NCBI GenBank assembly: GCA_030998225.1
Contig: JAPYXD010000724.1
Location: forward strand, 558,001 to 622,000
Source: Diplolepis rosae
Taxonomy: Eukaryota; Arthropoda; Insecta; Hymenoptera; Diplolepididae
DNA: 64,000 bases
Reading direction: 5' to 3'
Part shown: piece after piece, positions 42,369-55,104 of the stretch
Numbering within the stretch: the first letter of the stretch is position 1
How the letters are laid out: each line of letters begins with the position of its first letter
Translations under genes and position numbers: made by a program
The notes under the pieces: generated by a model
The model's database searches: none
What the model was told of the DNA's origin: nothing
Seen by the model: the letters and a program-made list of their open reading frames with translations, nothing else

Positions 42369-42836
42369 ATTAAATATTTGGTAGCAATTTTTACTTTCAC
42401 AAGTTTTATACGGTATTTTTCAGTGAGACTTCGCAGATATCGTAGAATTTCTTATTGATTTTTTATGGCTGAAGATATAATATTCATTTCCACATTTGGA
42501 ATATTTTGGGATTTTCAAGTCCAAAAAAATCCAATGTGTTTAGAATAATACACAAAGTAAAACATCCGGTTCTTGGTAGCATATCAGTCGTTAACACCCT
42601 TTCTTTTTTCTCACTTGATAATTGCAGCAGGCATATTTAAAGTATATTCCTGTTTACTTGATTAGTCATATTGAACTTTTAATATGATTATTTTATTGTA
42701 AAGTATTAACAATAGTTTTTCGAAGGATTAGCAGAAATTAATCATAAGCAATATTTTCTGCGATTAAAGTGTAAATGACTGGTCTTATGAAGCCTTTTCT
42801 AAGCCTTTTCTAAGTATTGTAAGAAAAATTATTTAC

Positions 42837-43169
42837 CCGGATTGAGTGTACTCTTGCATTAGCATAGCAACCCGTTGGACAAGTTGCGTGGTTGGTATTG
42901 GCTCTTGATATATCAAGTAGTACTGCTGAGACATTTTACGTGCTTGTTTCACAAGCAAACGATAATCAGGACCCATTCCGCTATACACCATTCCAATGTG
43001 CTTAGTAATCATCTCAATTTTATTCACACTATGTTCATCATAAAGTACAGATTTATGTTTGTTTTCTGTTGCAAGGACGATCCCGTTTGAAGCCTTAATA
43101 CCAACACTAGGAGCTCCAGCGGCCACTGCTGCAAGAGCATATTCTATCTGCACCAGCTTTCCTGAAGGA
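42837..43169 (-). CDS. PSMA2: Proteasome subunit alpha type-2, internal exon
   Basis: The exon encodes [20 protein letters not shown], the universal N-terminal signature of proteasome alpha subunits, through [23 protein letters not shown] and [15 protein letters not shown] acceptor precedes it and a G|GTAAAT donor follows; phases agree with the last exon. Together the two exons give about 220 of the expected 234 residues. The missing first exon (about 14 residues including the start) must lie further upstream; I could not find it in 43170-64000. The sequence closely resembles insect orthologues, more so hymenopteran ones as I recall them. Housekeeping expression is expected. Confidence 0.97.
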
Positions 43170-43750
43170 CTGCAAGCAAATTTCAGATTTATACTTAATG
43201 TGTATATAATGCGTTTATAATCAGGCTCAGAATTAGAGTATTCTATCTTTATTTTTTACCAAAATTAAGTCAACGAAATTTATAGGTTTGTTAAACTTTC
43301 CTCTCATAATTAAAAAAGTAAAAAGCTGTGAATATAACTTTATGCACCGAAAAAATACAATAATCAATTATAATAACAGCAAGAGTTAGGAAAAATTTAA
43401 AACTATATTGTTCTATTTCGAATAAAACGAATCGAATGTTGAGTATTACCAGAAAAACAATTTTGCTTAACCTGAGCTAATGATCGTTATCGTGAAAAAT
43501 CGTAAAATCGACCATCTGGTGGGGACGCTGCAAATGTATGCTAGGATATAAAAGTAAGTGAGAGAGAGCTACGACAAGAGATTTCACTGACAGATTTGAA
43601 AATTATATCTTTAAAGCCATGGATCAATCCGACCACATGACTAAATTTAGATCCACGTGGGATGTTTAATTTTTCATAACTAGTTGCATTTGTAACCATA
43701 TATTTTTTGTGAAGTTACTAAGATGGGTTTCCCTACCAAGAAAGGAAGAA
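43170..43750. other. PSMA2 upstream intron, no other feature
   Basis: This is AT-rich sequence between the PSMA2 exon and the long inverted repeat. A first PSMA2 exon would be on the minus strand; none with a fitting donor was recognised here. Confidence 0.4.
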
Positions 43751-44313
43751 TTGAGCCCACGGGAAGAAAAACTCGCCAAGCGCTCGAAAACGGGTAAAAG
43801 CATTGTCCACTTTCTAAAATCAAAGTAAAAAAAAAAGTTCTAAAAACTCAAAATAAGAAAATATAAGCTGATAGAGCTTGTCAAAATACAACTTTTATTC
43901 CTCAAGTATTTTTTAGTCCAACATGATTATTACCAAAAAAAATATAAAAGGTAAATTTTGAATAACCTAGACTCAATCTTTCAAAAAACATAAATTCAGT
44001 ATTCATTGCTAATACCGACTAGTCATTTAAAATCAATAAATATTATCAACATTTGATAATATTCAATAACAAATCAATAACTGTCAATTCTTTGTTTTTC
44101 GCGATTTGGAGTGAAAAAGTGACGAATAAATTTTATGTCTCAGAAAATATAAAGTGACAAAGTTATTTATTTCTGTTCAAGGAAGTTTTTCGAAAAATTT
44201 CAAATTATTCGTACTGAAAATAAAGAATTGAGAGGAGTGTTGATAAAAAGCGCTCGACGCGCGAAGCGCTAGAGCTGAATGATTCAACACAATTGCACGG
44301 TTTTCTTGGTTTA
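43751..44313. repeat. Long inverted repeat, left arm
   Basis: It matches 57436-57989 in inverse orientation over about 560 bp with roughly one mismatch in ten. The outer edge is near TTGAGCCCACGGGAAGAA. The arms enclose 13.1 kb. Each arm also contains a short internal palindrome around TATTATCAACATTTGATAATA. Confidence 0.85.
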
Positions 44314-44527
44314 TCTGTTAATTTGCTACTGAAAATAATGCGATAGTACATAATTTTTTCGTAAACAATTAATCAAAAAGTTAAATTTGACGTTTTGTAT
44401 TTTTTATACAAATTTTATTATTTTAAAAATGAAAATAATTTACAGTTCTACACAATATATCATTATCATCTATACTGCCTGAATAATAATATTCTAATCT
44501 TGCATCTTAAAAAACTATTCTATTTGG

Positions 44528-44760
44528 ATTTCTTAACTGGGACTTTCGTGAATATATCTTCATAATATTTTTTACTGCCTGGGCTAAAATTTTTTAACAA
44601 GGCTCGAACATCTTTAATTTTTTCCGCGCTTATTCAAATGTAATCGGCCTGAGATGTTTCACACAATTTATCATATGTAATGCAAGATTCAATTAAATGA
44701 GTTTGTGGTTTCTTATTGGGATTTGACACATTTGAAGTGACCCCTCGTGGCAAAAAGTGA
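44528..44760 (-). pseudogene. C-terminal coding remnant inside long inverted repeat
   Basis: A minus frame reads NPNKKPQTHLIESCITYDKL, then after one TGA continues with KIKDVRALLKNFSPGSKKYY and ends VPVKKSK with TAG at about 44530. The codon pattern looks protein-like, but I cannot name the family. Its position just inside the left arm suggests the end of a transposon gene. Confidence 0.4.
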
Positions 44761-44825
44761 AAGTAGAGAGTGCCCAGGCTTTACATTGTTTGCTATTGGG
44801 ATTTGGATAAAATCATTTATTATTA

Positions 44826-45395
44826 ATGAAAAAAGTTATTATAATGGAGGTTGAGGAGTTTCCACCACGGCAGAAGAATGCCAATACCGATGTGTGTGCA
44901 GTGAACGGTTGTGAGAGTAGGGCACACCGAAATTTAAGCGTTAGTTTCCATCACTTTCCAACGCCTGACGCACGCTTCGTAAGCAAGCCAAACATTTTTG
45001 GCGACTCCGAAAAAATCGATATAACTATATATATATAATATTACCAAGAGAACAAAAGCTTGTTCGCTGCAATTTGAAAAAAGTGATTATTTTGCCCCAG
45101 GTAAGGCATTATTAATATTATTATACATAAAAAAGTGAGGTTAACCTTTAAGAATATTGTCATGATTATAACTGAATTTTGTTTCAGGCGTTACATTAAA
45201 TAAAAGGTCCTTAAAAAGAACTTCAGTACTTTCATGCAATTTGCCTGGTGATGAAAAAGAGAAGAACAAACGAAAACGTGATGAAGCAAGATTGGAAAGA
45301 CGTTTAAAACGGAGAAATGCAAGTGTATATGTAGAAATGGAGCAATCTCAAAACAAAATTAAACAAGAAGCACAAAAAGCAGTGTATAAATAAGT
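44826..45395 (+). pseudogene. THAP-domain fragment inside long inverted repeat
   Basis: The frame from 44826 contains CAVNGCESRAHRNLSVSFHHFP, a THAP start unrelated in detail to the 3.2- and 32-kb copies. After a frame change the domain seems to continue to a CCCCAG|GTAAGG donor at 45101. A TTTCAG acceptor at 45188 resumes with a stretch ending SLKRTSVLSCNLPG (the AVPT-like end of a THAP domain) and a basic coiled region (ARLERRLKRRNAS) to a stop near 45393. It is probably the DNA-binding start of a transposase that owned the long inverted repeats. Confidence 0.55.
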
Positions 45396-45546
45396 GTGCA
45401 AAATTTGATACTAGATGAGATGCAAAATCATGTCAACAAAGCAGAAGATTAGCAACCAAGTGAAAATGTACAGTTTCTCTTCGAAAAGACACTGAACGCA
45501 ACACACCCAACACCCGAGAGGGCGTTCCGCGGGAGGGCAGCATCTC

Positions 45547-48500
45547 CAGGGTTGCCACAAGTTTCAGTATCCTAATTTCCCTGACTTTTCCCTGACTTTT
45601 CCCTGACTTTTCAAGCTGATTTCCCTGACCAAAATCTATTGTAAGAGGACTCATCTCGGTGGAACTATGTTCCTATTATATAATATTTGCGTGTTTTTCC
45701 CTGTTATTTTTCAACAGAGAGGATGTTAAATAAGAGAAGGTAAGATAGAAACAACGTATTTCTATTTATTTATTTTTTATCAAAACTTAAAAGGAAACGA
45801 ACTGGTATGCCATAACTTGCATGTTGCCATCGAACGTTAAACATAAAAAATGGCATCATAGGAAATTTATAACTTTTTGGTTATATCAATCACAGCGGGG
45901 TCAACTTAAAGAGATCAATCTTACATATTAGTAGTTTCATTGTTAAAACAATTTTCGCATGTTTGACCCCTCAGTGAAAAAATATTTAACATCTTCCGAT
46001 CTAATTGAGTCTCCACTTTTATTAAATATGCGCTAGTTACATTGTGACATAGCGCATATGATACTTCTTTTTCCACATTTTTTCACTGAGGGGGCAAACA
46101 TGCGAAAATTGCTTAAACAATTAAACTACCAATATCTGTAGTTAATTAACAAAATAAAAATTATAAAAATATTTATCTGAAAACCTAACGTAATAAGCTA
46201 AAAAATGAAACAAACCCGAAATCAATTTAATTATTTCAACCGGAGATAATGAATTTTAAGCACAAGAGACTTTAGTATTTTGTCCAATTTTATCAAAAGT
46301 TTAAATTAATATATCTCTCAAAAAAATTTTTTTTTCGAAAATCCTGATATATGTGTCGATTAAATTAATAAAAAGATGCCACAGAATAAAATTTAAGACT
46401 TTTAAAAATGTGAACAATCTTCTTTTTTTGAAATCCGTACGATTTGCAAAGGAATGTCCTATATAAGTTACAATAAAAGTTTATGTAATATTATTTTTTT
46501 TTTAAAGTTCTCATTTCATAATTAGTTTATACATGCTTGTTCTGCAAAATCAATTTGACAGAATAGAGTAATAAAGTTTCGTTGTTCTTACTTCCAAATT
46601 ACTTTACAGACATTTATTCTTATTATAGCTACTTTTCTTTTGAAAAAAAGTATTCCAGCACGTCATCCTTCAAAAATTTTCGCCAATAACAGAGTAAATA
46701 ACAAATTACCAGTTTTACTGCCTATTTACCGAATTACGGTAAGAAATTACCAGTGACCAAAAAATGGCGGTATCGGCACATCACTAGTCCAGAAGCAAAA
46801 GCCGAACCATGTTTGCCTAGCAAGAGGAGCACTTACTGTCATTTAGCCGTAAGAATGTGAAACCACGCGAGTATACGCAGAACGTGGATGTTTTCGGCCT
46901 CCACCACTGACCCGTGTGGATCTGCACACAATCAAACTTCGTTCAAACGTGGCGCGAAGCAGAAGACATATTTAAAATGACTAAATAGATAATTTAAGAA
47001 ATTACCCTCCTTTTTTTGATGTTTTAAAAAACCTTCACCTAAAATGAATATCTAAAAGATTTTTTTCGAATTTTAGGATGATTTAAACACTTGAGAAAAA
47101 AAATGTTCAGTAAAATGTATAATTCAATAAATGCTAAAAGCTTCAAAACAAAATATAGATTTATATATTTTTTAGTATTGTAAATAAACTATTTAAAATG
47201 AAAAATTATGCCTAAAATACTTTATATTAAAATGTTATAAATATAAGAAACATAAATTGTATTTAAATTTACACACAAAATTAGACAATAAGATTTTTTT
47301 GATAGAAAGCAACATGAAAAAACATTAAATTCCAATAAAATATTCTTTAAAGTTTTTGAAATATGTAACATTTTTTATGAAATGTCGTTTTCGAATCCCA
47401 AGTGCGAATAAGAGGTTTCATTGTTTGAAAAGAAATCATGCCTAAATTTGGATACGAAATTACATCATAAGATTTCTCTGCTGTGAAGGAAAGTTGAAGA
47501 ATATTTCGTTCAAATAAAGTGCTTCGAAACAAATTTTTTAATATATATTTTATTATATTTTTCAATATATTAGTGTAAATAAAGGGTTAAAATATTTAAT
47601 AAATATATACATATACACTATATTTAAATATGCATACAAAATAAAACTGAAATTTCTTTGGTATGAAGCAAAATTATTAATTATTTAACGCACTTTTTTG
47701 AATGATAGTTTTATCGATAAACATTACGGAAATCCCTGTTAAAATTAACATTGTGAAGAAAATTTCTTATTTTATTAGTTTAACAGGCATTCCTTAGCGA
47801 ATTTATAAGTTGCACACGCAGAAAAAAGTTTAGTAAAATTTACAGAAAGTTCAGTACTTATTTTTACAAATTGAATTTTGAGTAGATATATTACCAGAAA
47901 TCTGGTGCAATGAACAGTTTTTTTGGACAGTCCACTTAACTTCCAGTGAAATCTACCAAACTTGATTTTTTTCGTATCTGATAGATTTCACTGCATGCTA
48001 AGGGAAACGTACAGAAAATATGTATACATGCACATGCATCAACTTTTGTTTCCAAAATTTTGGAAATGGTAAAGAAGATAGAAACAGTCATAGATAGACT
48101 ACTTTTGGTTTTGACAAAGAAACGAAATTTTCTGATACGTATTTTTTTTTAATTTAAGTTTTTTTAATTTCGAAACCGCAGTAGTCTATCTACGTCCGTT
48201 TTTATCGTCTTTATCATTTCGCAAATTTTGAGCAGAAAATACCTAGCTCTTAAATACTTCAATACATTTCCTAAAAAGCTAGTTTTTTTCCATTCTATAG
48301 AGTTTTTGAATTTTCAAATTAAGAGTCTCTGCATATACAACAAAAACACAATATTTATTTTAAACTTGAACCTCATATTTATTGTAAAACACAATTTTGT
48401 GCATAATTTTTAAATTACAATAATAGATTTAAAAGATACACAAAGTTTAAATCGATATATATTTTTTTAATTATTAACATTTCTTGACTTTCAAATGTTA

Positions 48501-49348
48501 ATGCAAAATCATATTTCAAGTGTCTAAATCATTCTAAAAAGTTAACAAAATTTTTCAGGTATTTTTTTTGGGCAAATATTTTTCAAAATATATGAAATCA
48601 AATAATTTAAGTTATTATTAAATAATTTAAATTTAAATTAAATATTCCATAAATAATGAATTGGCGTGTCTTTTGCGCTTTTTTTGCGTGGAGTCAGGAA
48701 AAACATACATAATTTTACTGAGTCAACAATTTTAAATAGTTATAGCACAAAATTTTTGCAAATTTTGTAGATATTTTAATACAATTCACCGCTTTTTGGA
48801 AAGTATAATACATTTGCTGATAATCATTACCAAAATGCCAGAAAATCTAATAAAATAAGCAATTATCTTCAAAATGTTGATTTTAACAGGCATTTCCGTA
48901 ATATTTATCGACAAAACTATTATTTAAAAAAAATTTGTTTCGAAGCATTTTATTCAAAGGAAACAGTCTTCAACTTTACTTTATAGCAGAGAAATCTCAT
49001 GATGTAATTTCGTATCCAAATTTAGGCATGATTTTTTTTTAAACAATGACACCTTTTATTCGCATTTGGGATTCGAAAACGACATTTCATAAAAAATGTT
49101 ACATATTTCAGTCAGTTCCACGATCTGAGAACACTTTTGCTAGCCTGTGTCTGCTGCGGCGAGTTAACCGAGCAAGAAGGAAGAAGAGTTGGAAAAACTG
49201 ACCGCGGCACAGTGAAACGCAGTAACGCACGATCTGGCCACAGCGATTCCCTGACTAAACCTTAAATTCCCTGACTTTTCCCTGACTTTTCCAGACCACT
49301 ACGATTTCCCTGACTTTTCCCTGACTTCCCTGACTTGTGGCAACCCTG
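45547..49348. mobile_element. CAGGGTTGCC-ended DNA transposon, 3.8 kb, non-coding
   Basis: The 5' end CAGGGTTGCCACAAG and the 3' end CTTGTGGCAACCCTG are perfect 15-bp inverted termini, flanked by the direct repeat ATCTC (45542-45546 and 49349-49353). CAGGG/CCCTG termini suggest hAT-like elements, but hAT duplications are 8 bp, so the superfamily is open. Both subterminal regions carry runs of TTCCCTGACTT in the same orientation. No transposase ORF is present. It contains inner inverted repeats (45931-46127 and 47354-49110) and a 6.4-kb-type dispersed repeat. Confidence 0.65.
47354..49110. repeat. About 190-bp inverted repeat with AT-rich centre
   Basis: 47354-47545 pairs with 48927-49110 (shared GTCGTTTTCGAATCCCAAG and TTTCGTATCCAAATTTAGGC), and a further segment near 47705-47750 pairs with 48870-48915. 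Inside, near 48095-48200, is a small repeat with inverted TAGTCTATCTACG ends also seen at 1946. It is an older foldback element nested in the 3.8-kb transposon. Confidence 0.65.
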
Positions 49349-49353
49349 ATCTC

Positions 49354-50600
49354 GCCGAGAGGAATGCGTGAGGTCACGCACGGAGCAGACGCGTCCTGCA
49401 GCCAACCAACGGTAGTAGCCGAAAGGACTCTGCCAGCAGCTGGGCTGTCGCCGTCAGGATGGCCGTCAAGGGAGCCCTATAGACAGGCTTTCCCTAGCGG
49501 TGGGCCTGAAAGGCGCACGCGTTGGAATGGTTTCTCCGAACCTTCAAGCGCGTGAGGACGCGGTGTGGAGCAAAAGCATCAGGGGACCTTGAACAGGTTC
49601 CTTGATGCCGTATGAGTGAAAACAGTGTGAATGCGGGGGGCCCCTTGATAGGGGTATCGCCCCAAATGCGCATGCGGCAGTGACGCTGTACTTCCCTCGT
49701 GCCTTCTCGTGGTCACATTACAACTACATGCACGATACCGACACCCACACATACAAGAACGAATGCACTGCTGAGTGAATGGGCTGCGGCCGGCGCCTGG
49801 TGGATATTCCCGATAGACTAGCCAAGGAAGGAGTAGTAGCCTCCCGACCAGGGTAGGACGCGATGTCAGTACCTTACCTCTGTGGAAGTAATATGGGTAA
49901 ATGTAAAACCCTCCGGTATTCGGCCGTGAAGGGCAAAGATCCCTTAAAACCACATGTTACATTGGGAAAACCGCTCACGTTTCTACGGTCTGGAGCCAAT
50001 TTCAGGGTTGAAATCATGAATGCCCGGGCGCAGGAATGAAGGATTACCTGGACAGTATTTCCTTATATCCGACGCTGCGTAGGATAAATCGCACAACGTC
50101 TAGCCTGAAGTCCGGGTCAGGTGTCGGGGCGGACCAGGCACCGCTCGGTCGATAGGGGTGACGTTAAACCTTTAGCATCATTATGGCGAGGGCCTATCCC
50201 GTAACCTTTTTACTAGCCTCATTTAATGTGCTGATAGGACCGACCATCCGATAAGCCGCTTCTCGGTTTCGGTGCACATAACTAGGGATCTATACAGGCG
50301 GGGATAGTAGCCCTACTGCGGTAGGGTTCCCATGATGGGCGAACCGTCTTAAGACACGACGACATTATTATGAATCATTTAATGAAAAGAGTAGTTGAAG
50401 AGGTGAAGGCGCCAGATACGCCCTCACACACTCCCCCAGGGGCAGAGGGATGGAAAGACGTCCTTTAGCTCCTGAAGGAGCAAAGTGCTAAAATGGAGAA
50501 GTTGGCCCCGGCTCTCAGTGTCATCCAGCAGGGTATGCTGAGAAACCCTGGCCATGTAAAGGACACAGGATGCATCACGGAGGGCTGGGATCCTTGTTTG
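49354..50600 (+). other. GC-rich 5' region of the R1-like LINE
   Basis: Base composition rises abruptly after 49350 and stays high to about 53150, matching the LINE body. No ORF1 zinc-knuckle protein is recognised here; frames are short and broken. I read it as 5' UTR plus degraded ORF1 of the following LINE. Confidence 0.45.
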
Positions 50601-50609
50601 TAGCCTGAT

Positions 50610-53140
50610 TTGAACTTCGGGGATTTCCTGGAGACCGACGCGGGGTTCGTTTGGGTGGAGGTGGAAGGGGTACGTGTGTACAGCTGCTACTTCTCCCCCA
50701 ACGATCCTTTCGAGATCTTTGAGACCCAGATTCTCCTCCTTGAGGAAAGCCTCAAAGAGGCTAGTTGGCGGTCCCTTATTGCGGGCGACTTCAATAGTAA
50801 GTCGCCCGAGCGGGGAGAAGCCCGTCTGGACGGGAGGGGAATCTTGGTCGGTGAGATGGTCGCTAGGAATGACCTGATTGTATTGAATTAGGGCAGGGAT
50901 CTTACGTTCAGACGAGGAGCGGGGGGGGGGGGGGTCGATTATCGATCTCACGATTGTAGCGCCCCGTCTTGCCTCAAGGATAGGCGACTGGTGCTTCCTC
51001 GATGTGATAACATTGAGTGACTATCAGTGCATTGAGTTTAGCATCCAGGAACGGAGTCACCCAGTGAATACGGAAGGGGCGGCAAGGTAAGGAGCCCCTC
51101 CTGGAACACAAAACGACTCAGCAAAGACAAGCTTCGCGAACATCTCGCAGAAACCAGGCTCATAGATGAGCTTGGTTGGGCAAGGTCTGCTGGGTCGTTG
51201 GAGGACACTGTGCGGGCGGCGAGGCGGAAAGTGGTCGCAGCATGTGACCACTCCGTGCCTCGCCGCGGGCACAGGCGTACCGGGGACTCGATGTACTGGT
51301 GGAACGCCTTCAAAATAGTCACTAAGAGATTGGTGACTAGAAGAAAGACCCCAGCCTGGATAATGCCGAGCGAGTCAAGTACATCGTGCGAAGCTTGTTC
51401 CCGCATGTAGATCCGTTCCAAAGACAGGACCGAAGTTCCTGCGTGGTCCGCAGCGAAGAACTCTTCACTCTCGAAGAACTAAAGAGAGCGGGTGGAAGGC
51501 TTAAGGCAAATACAGCGCCGGGTATCGACGGGGTGCCGAACGAGATCCTCAAAGAGGTGATCGGGGAATACCCGGAGATCCTCCTAGAAGTCTTTAACTC
51601 CTGTCTTCGGGAGGGCAGGTTCCTCGCGGATTGGAAGAGGCAGAGGTGGGTCATGCTGAGGAAGGGCAACAAACCTCTAGGGGATGCCTCATCGTATAGA
51701 CCAATATGTTTATTGGATACGATGGGGAAACTTATGGAGGAAATGATCCTACAAAGACTACAGGGTCACATGGTCGGCGAGAACGGTCTCTCGGAAAACC
51801 AGTTCGGCTTTCGGAAATGCAGGTCCACAGTTGACGCCATCCAGGCAGTTGTGGACATCGCCACTAAAGCAAGAAGGGGAACCGGTAAGCGTAAGGGATT
51901 CTGCGTGACAGGTGGGCGATATACGAGGGCGACAAATGGTCTCTTAAGGAAGAGATGACATGTGGCGCCCCTCAAGGGTCGCAGGTAGGTTCACTAGTTT
52001 GGAACGTCATGTACGACGATTTCCTGCGCATGGACCTGCCTGCTGGAACGAGCATCATCGGCTTCGCGGATGATGCACTTGTCGTGTGCGCCGCTGACGA
52101 CGTCAAAATCCTGGACCTGAGGATCAATGATAGTCTGTGGCGGGCAAAGCGTTGGTTAGATAGCAGATGCCTGAAAATGGCCCCTGAAAAGACCGAGGCT
52201 TTGCTGGTCACAGACAGGAGATCCTTTAAATACCCGAGGATCGTTCTCGGGGAACATGAAATCAAGTGGAAAAAGAGCATTAAGTACCTGGGTGTGCAGT
52301 TGGATCGAAGGCTTAGCTTCGGCGAACACCTGCAGATCGCGACTGCCAAAGCCATCCAATGTGGGGCCGCCCTGACTCGGCTCATGCCTAACATTGGTGG
52401 TCCTAGGGAAGCTAAGAGAAGGCTGGTGGCGAGCGTGGTAAATTCGAAGCTGCTCTATGCAGCTCCGATCTGGACAAGTGCCCTTAACAACCATGCTATC
52501 CTGAAGAAGCTGTTCTCGGCACAGAGACTTGTCGCGCTCAGAATAGTTTCGGCATACAGAACTATCCCGACGAGCGCTGTAATGGTAATGGCATGGTAAC
52601 CAAACCGGGAGATGGACACACCGTCTGAACCCGGAGCTAGCCACCTGGCTGGATAGAAAGCACGGTCAAGTCGGCTTTTACCTGGCGCAAGCGCTTTCGG
52701 TCCATGGTTGCTTTAATGCGTACCTGAAGCGCTTCAAGAAAAGAGACGATGAGTCGTGCCGCTACTGCGGTTCGCTGGTGGAAAATGCAGAGCACACACT
52801 CTTTGTCTGTGCCAGATGGGGCGCAGAAAGGGAGACTGTCGGTCGGGCAGTGGGCGCACAACTCACTCCTGACACGATGGTCTCTCTCATGCTCCAGTCT
52901 GAACAGATATGGGTGCTTATCGAGTCATTCGTCACCCTGGTGATGAAGACGAGGGAGCTCGATGGGCGTGCAGAGCGCTGCAACAATGGGGGCCAGTAGA
53001 AATCGCATCGGGGCTTACACCCGCGGTCCTGCGTCTTGGGCGGACTTGGCTGTTCGCGTCGACCGGGGGAGGAATCTTCTTAATCCTTTCCTGGCAGGCG
53101 CGGCTAGCCGGCCTGCCTAACGGACGTGCCGAATTGTTCC
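50610..53140 (+). pseudogene. R1-clade LINE ORF2 (endonuclease and RT)
   Basis: 50610-50891: endonuclease piece with SLIAGDFNSKSPERG and NDLIVLN. 51386-51958: RT fingers and palm, with TAPGIDGVPNEILKE, SSYRPICLLD and LSENQFGFRKCRSTVDAI. 51955-52599: GAPQGSQVGSLVWN and the catalytic FADDALVV. 52749-52999: C-terminal CRYCG...ENAEHTLFVC zinc motif. These are in order on the plus strand but in different frames, with breaks near 50920 (a run of 14 G), 51390, 51950 and 52600. The style is that of the R1/TRAS group of insects. It is a dead copy; no 28S target sequence was recognised at the ends. Confidence 0.85.
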
Positions 53141-53340
53141 ATTCAACTGGATTACGCTTGTCAGTTCCTACTAGTTTCATCCATTCTTCGACTTTAATTA
53201 TCATAGAGCATTTTACACATTTTTTCCGTCTTATTTTTTTTTCTCTTTTATTTTTCTTTCTCCGTTTTCCCTTTTTTTGTTTTACTTATTACAAGTCCTT
53301 AAAGAATTGTTTCACAGATTGACAGGAGTCGTCTACCACA

Positions 53341-55104
53341 ATGCCAAAACTAAAATGTTTTTGTTGCAATAAATATCTAAAACCACTAAAACCACGTGCT
53401 GCATTGAGATTGTACATAGATACTGCTATTTTCATTCCTCCAAATGCAAGATGTTGCGCGTCTCATTTGGATGATAGTGGTTTTCTGCTAAAATCTGCCA
53501 TGAATTCAATAAAAATTACCTCTGATTTCACAATTATGGATGCAGACATGGTTTCTGAATTGTTAAATAGTCTGCGCAGAGAAGCATCTAAGCAAGGACT
53601 AGATTTTGATGACCTCTCTGCACTTGATGATACAGATTATTACAGGCTAACCGGTTTGACAAAAGATCAGTTCACTTCTCTCGCTCAGTATTTATCAGGT
53701 GAAATACGTTCAACAAAAGGTCGTTCTACACGTGTCTGTTTAGCATTATTATTGACTAAATAGCGCACAGGCCTCTCTAATGCGATTTTCTCAACTCTTT
53801 TTGCGATAGACAAACGAAGAATTGGCAGAGCGGTCAAAACTGCAAGAGTAGCTCTCATGTTTTCGTTTGTTCCTCGTCATCTAGGTATTGATCACATCTC
53901 TCCCGACTCCATAATCACTAATCATACTACATCAATGTCGAAAACTCTCTTTGCAAATGGAGAAGATGTGTGCATCCTGGTGGCTGACGGAACCTATATG
54001 TTTGTCCAAAAAAGTAGTAATTATTCGTTTCAGAGGCGAACTTATTCTATCCATAAAGGAAGGCATCTAGTCAAACCCATGATGTTAGTTACGACCACTG
54101 GATATATTGTGGACGTTCTTGGACCTTATTTTGCTGACGGCAAAAATAACGACGCCAGTATTTTCGAAAGTTTGTTAAGAGCTGATTCAAGTAGGCTACG
54201 TGCCTGGTTGCCGTCGAACACTATTTTTATTGTAGATCGCGGCTTCAGGGATTGTCTGGGGTTTTTGAAGGCCTTAGGATTCATTTCTAAAATGCCACAC
54301 TTTCTAACTAAGGGAACGCCGCAGCATAGTACGATCGAGTCAAATAAGTCTCGACTTGTTACCAAAATACGGTGGGTGGTTGAAGCAATTAACGGGTTAA
54401 TAAAAACGTGGAAATCTCTAAACGATACGTTCCCCAATAGTTAGCTCCCTTACATTGGAGACTATGTTAGGATAGTTTGCGCCCTTTGCAATGCTTTCCG
54501 TCCTCCCAGACTAGAAGAAAATGCCGATAGTCAGCTCATCGCACAAAGAATGTTGCGACTTGCATCACAACCCAATCGACTTCAAAGTCGTGTAGAAAAA
54601 GAAGGCTGGACGAGAAAGAAAGTATTATGGGTTCCCTTAACGGAAGATTCACTTCATGATTTCCCAAGGTTGACACTAGATGAATTGCGCTACATCACTC
54701 TCGGTGTGTACCAATTAAAACAAGCTGAATCATATACTAATGAACACCTATCAGATAAAGGAATGTACACACTTTTTTCTCATAAAGAAGATGAAAACAT
54801 CTTAAGAGTACAGATTCGTTCTCGCCATACATCATCTAAAGTCTATAACTTATGGATAGAGACGAATGCTGGACCAAATCCCATAATTGGGTGGTTTTGT
54901 CAATGCAAAAGTGGTGCAAGGGTAGTTGGCTGCTGTGCTCCCATAGCTAGTGTCTTGTGGTACCTAGGCTACTCTAGACATTGTCTTGACCAGGCTTCCA
55001 AACCTTCCAGCACCTTTGAAAAATACATTGAAGATGCTTCATGCTGGTCAGAAGCTGGTGGAGAACCAGAAAAAGCATCATCATCTGATAGTGACAACGA
55101 TTAA
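53341..55104 (+). pseudogene. Harbinger-type DDE transposase with SWIM-like tail, two amber stops
   Basis: One reading frame runs 588 codons from ATG 53341 to the stop at 55104, interrupted only by TAG at 53761 and TAG at 54442. The N-terminus has paired cysteines (CFCCNKYL, CCASHL). The middle is a DDE_Tnp_4-like domain: VADGTY (Asp), IVDRGFRD (Asp), RWVVEAINGLIKTW (Glu). The C-terminus resembles a SWIM finger, WFCQCKSGARVVGCCAPIASVLWYLGY broken here by length, with Pro where the fourth ligand is usually His. It ends in an acidic tail. Two nonsense changes in an otherwise full frame indicate recent inactivation. Terminal repeats were not identified. Confidence 0.75.

Larger units (their letters stand above)
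33866..42836 (-). other. 9-kb PSMA2 intron loaded with mobile elements
   Basis: The intron begins at a G|GTAAAT donor (42836 downward) and ends at the TTTCAG acceptor (33866). Inside are a deleted mariner (35995-36541), an LTR-like junction (36620s), a dispersed repeat (37267), a 39-bp inverted repeat (38572-38733), a mariner transposase relic (38772-39520) and a 1.1-kb TIR element with tRNA-like arms (40106-41220). Confidence 0.85.

Noticed and set aside
43170..44000. First exon of PSMA2
   Set aside because: I looked on the minus strand for a start followed by a YSFSLTTF-like stretch and a phase-2 donor; nothing fits.
49579..49953. 124-aa minus ORF in GC-rich LINE 5' region
   Set aside because: It is an open frame in GC-rich non-coding sequence, Cys/Arg-rich with no domain, and antisense to the LINE.
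52156..52644. 162-aa minus ORF
   Set aside because: It is a shadow of the LINE RT frame on the plus strand.
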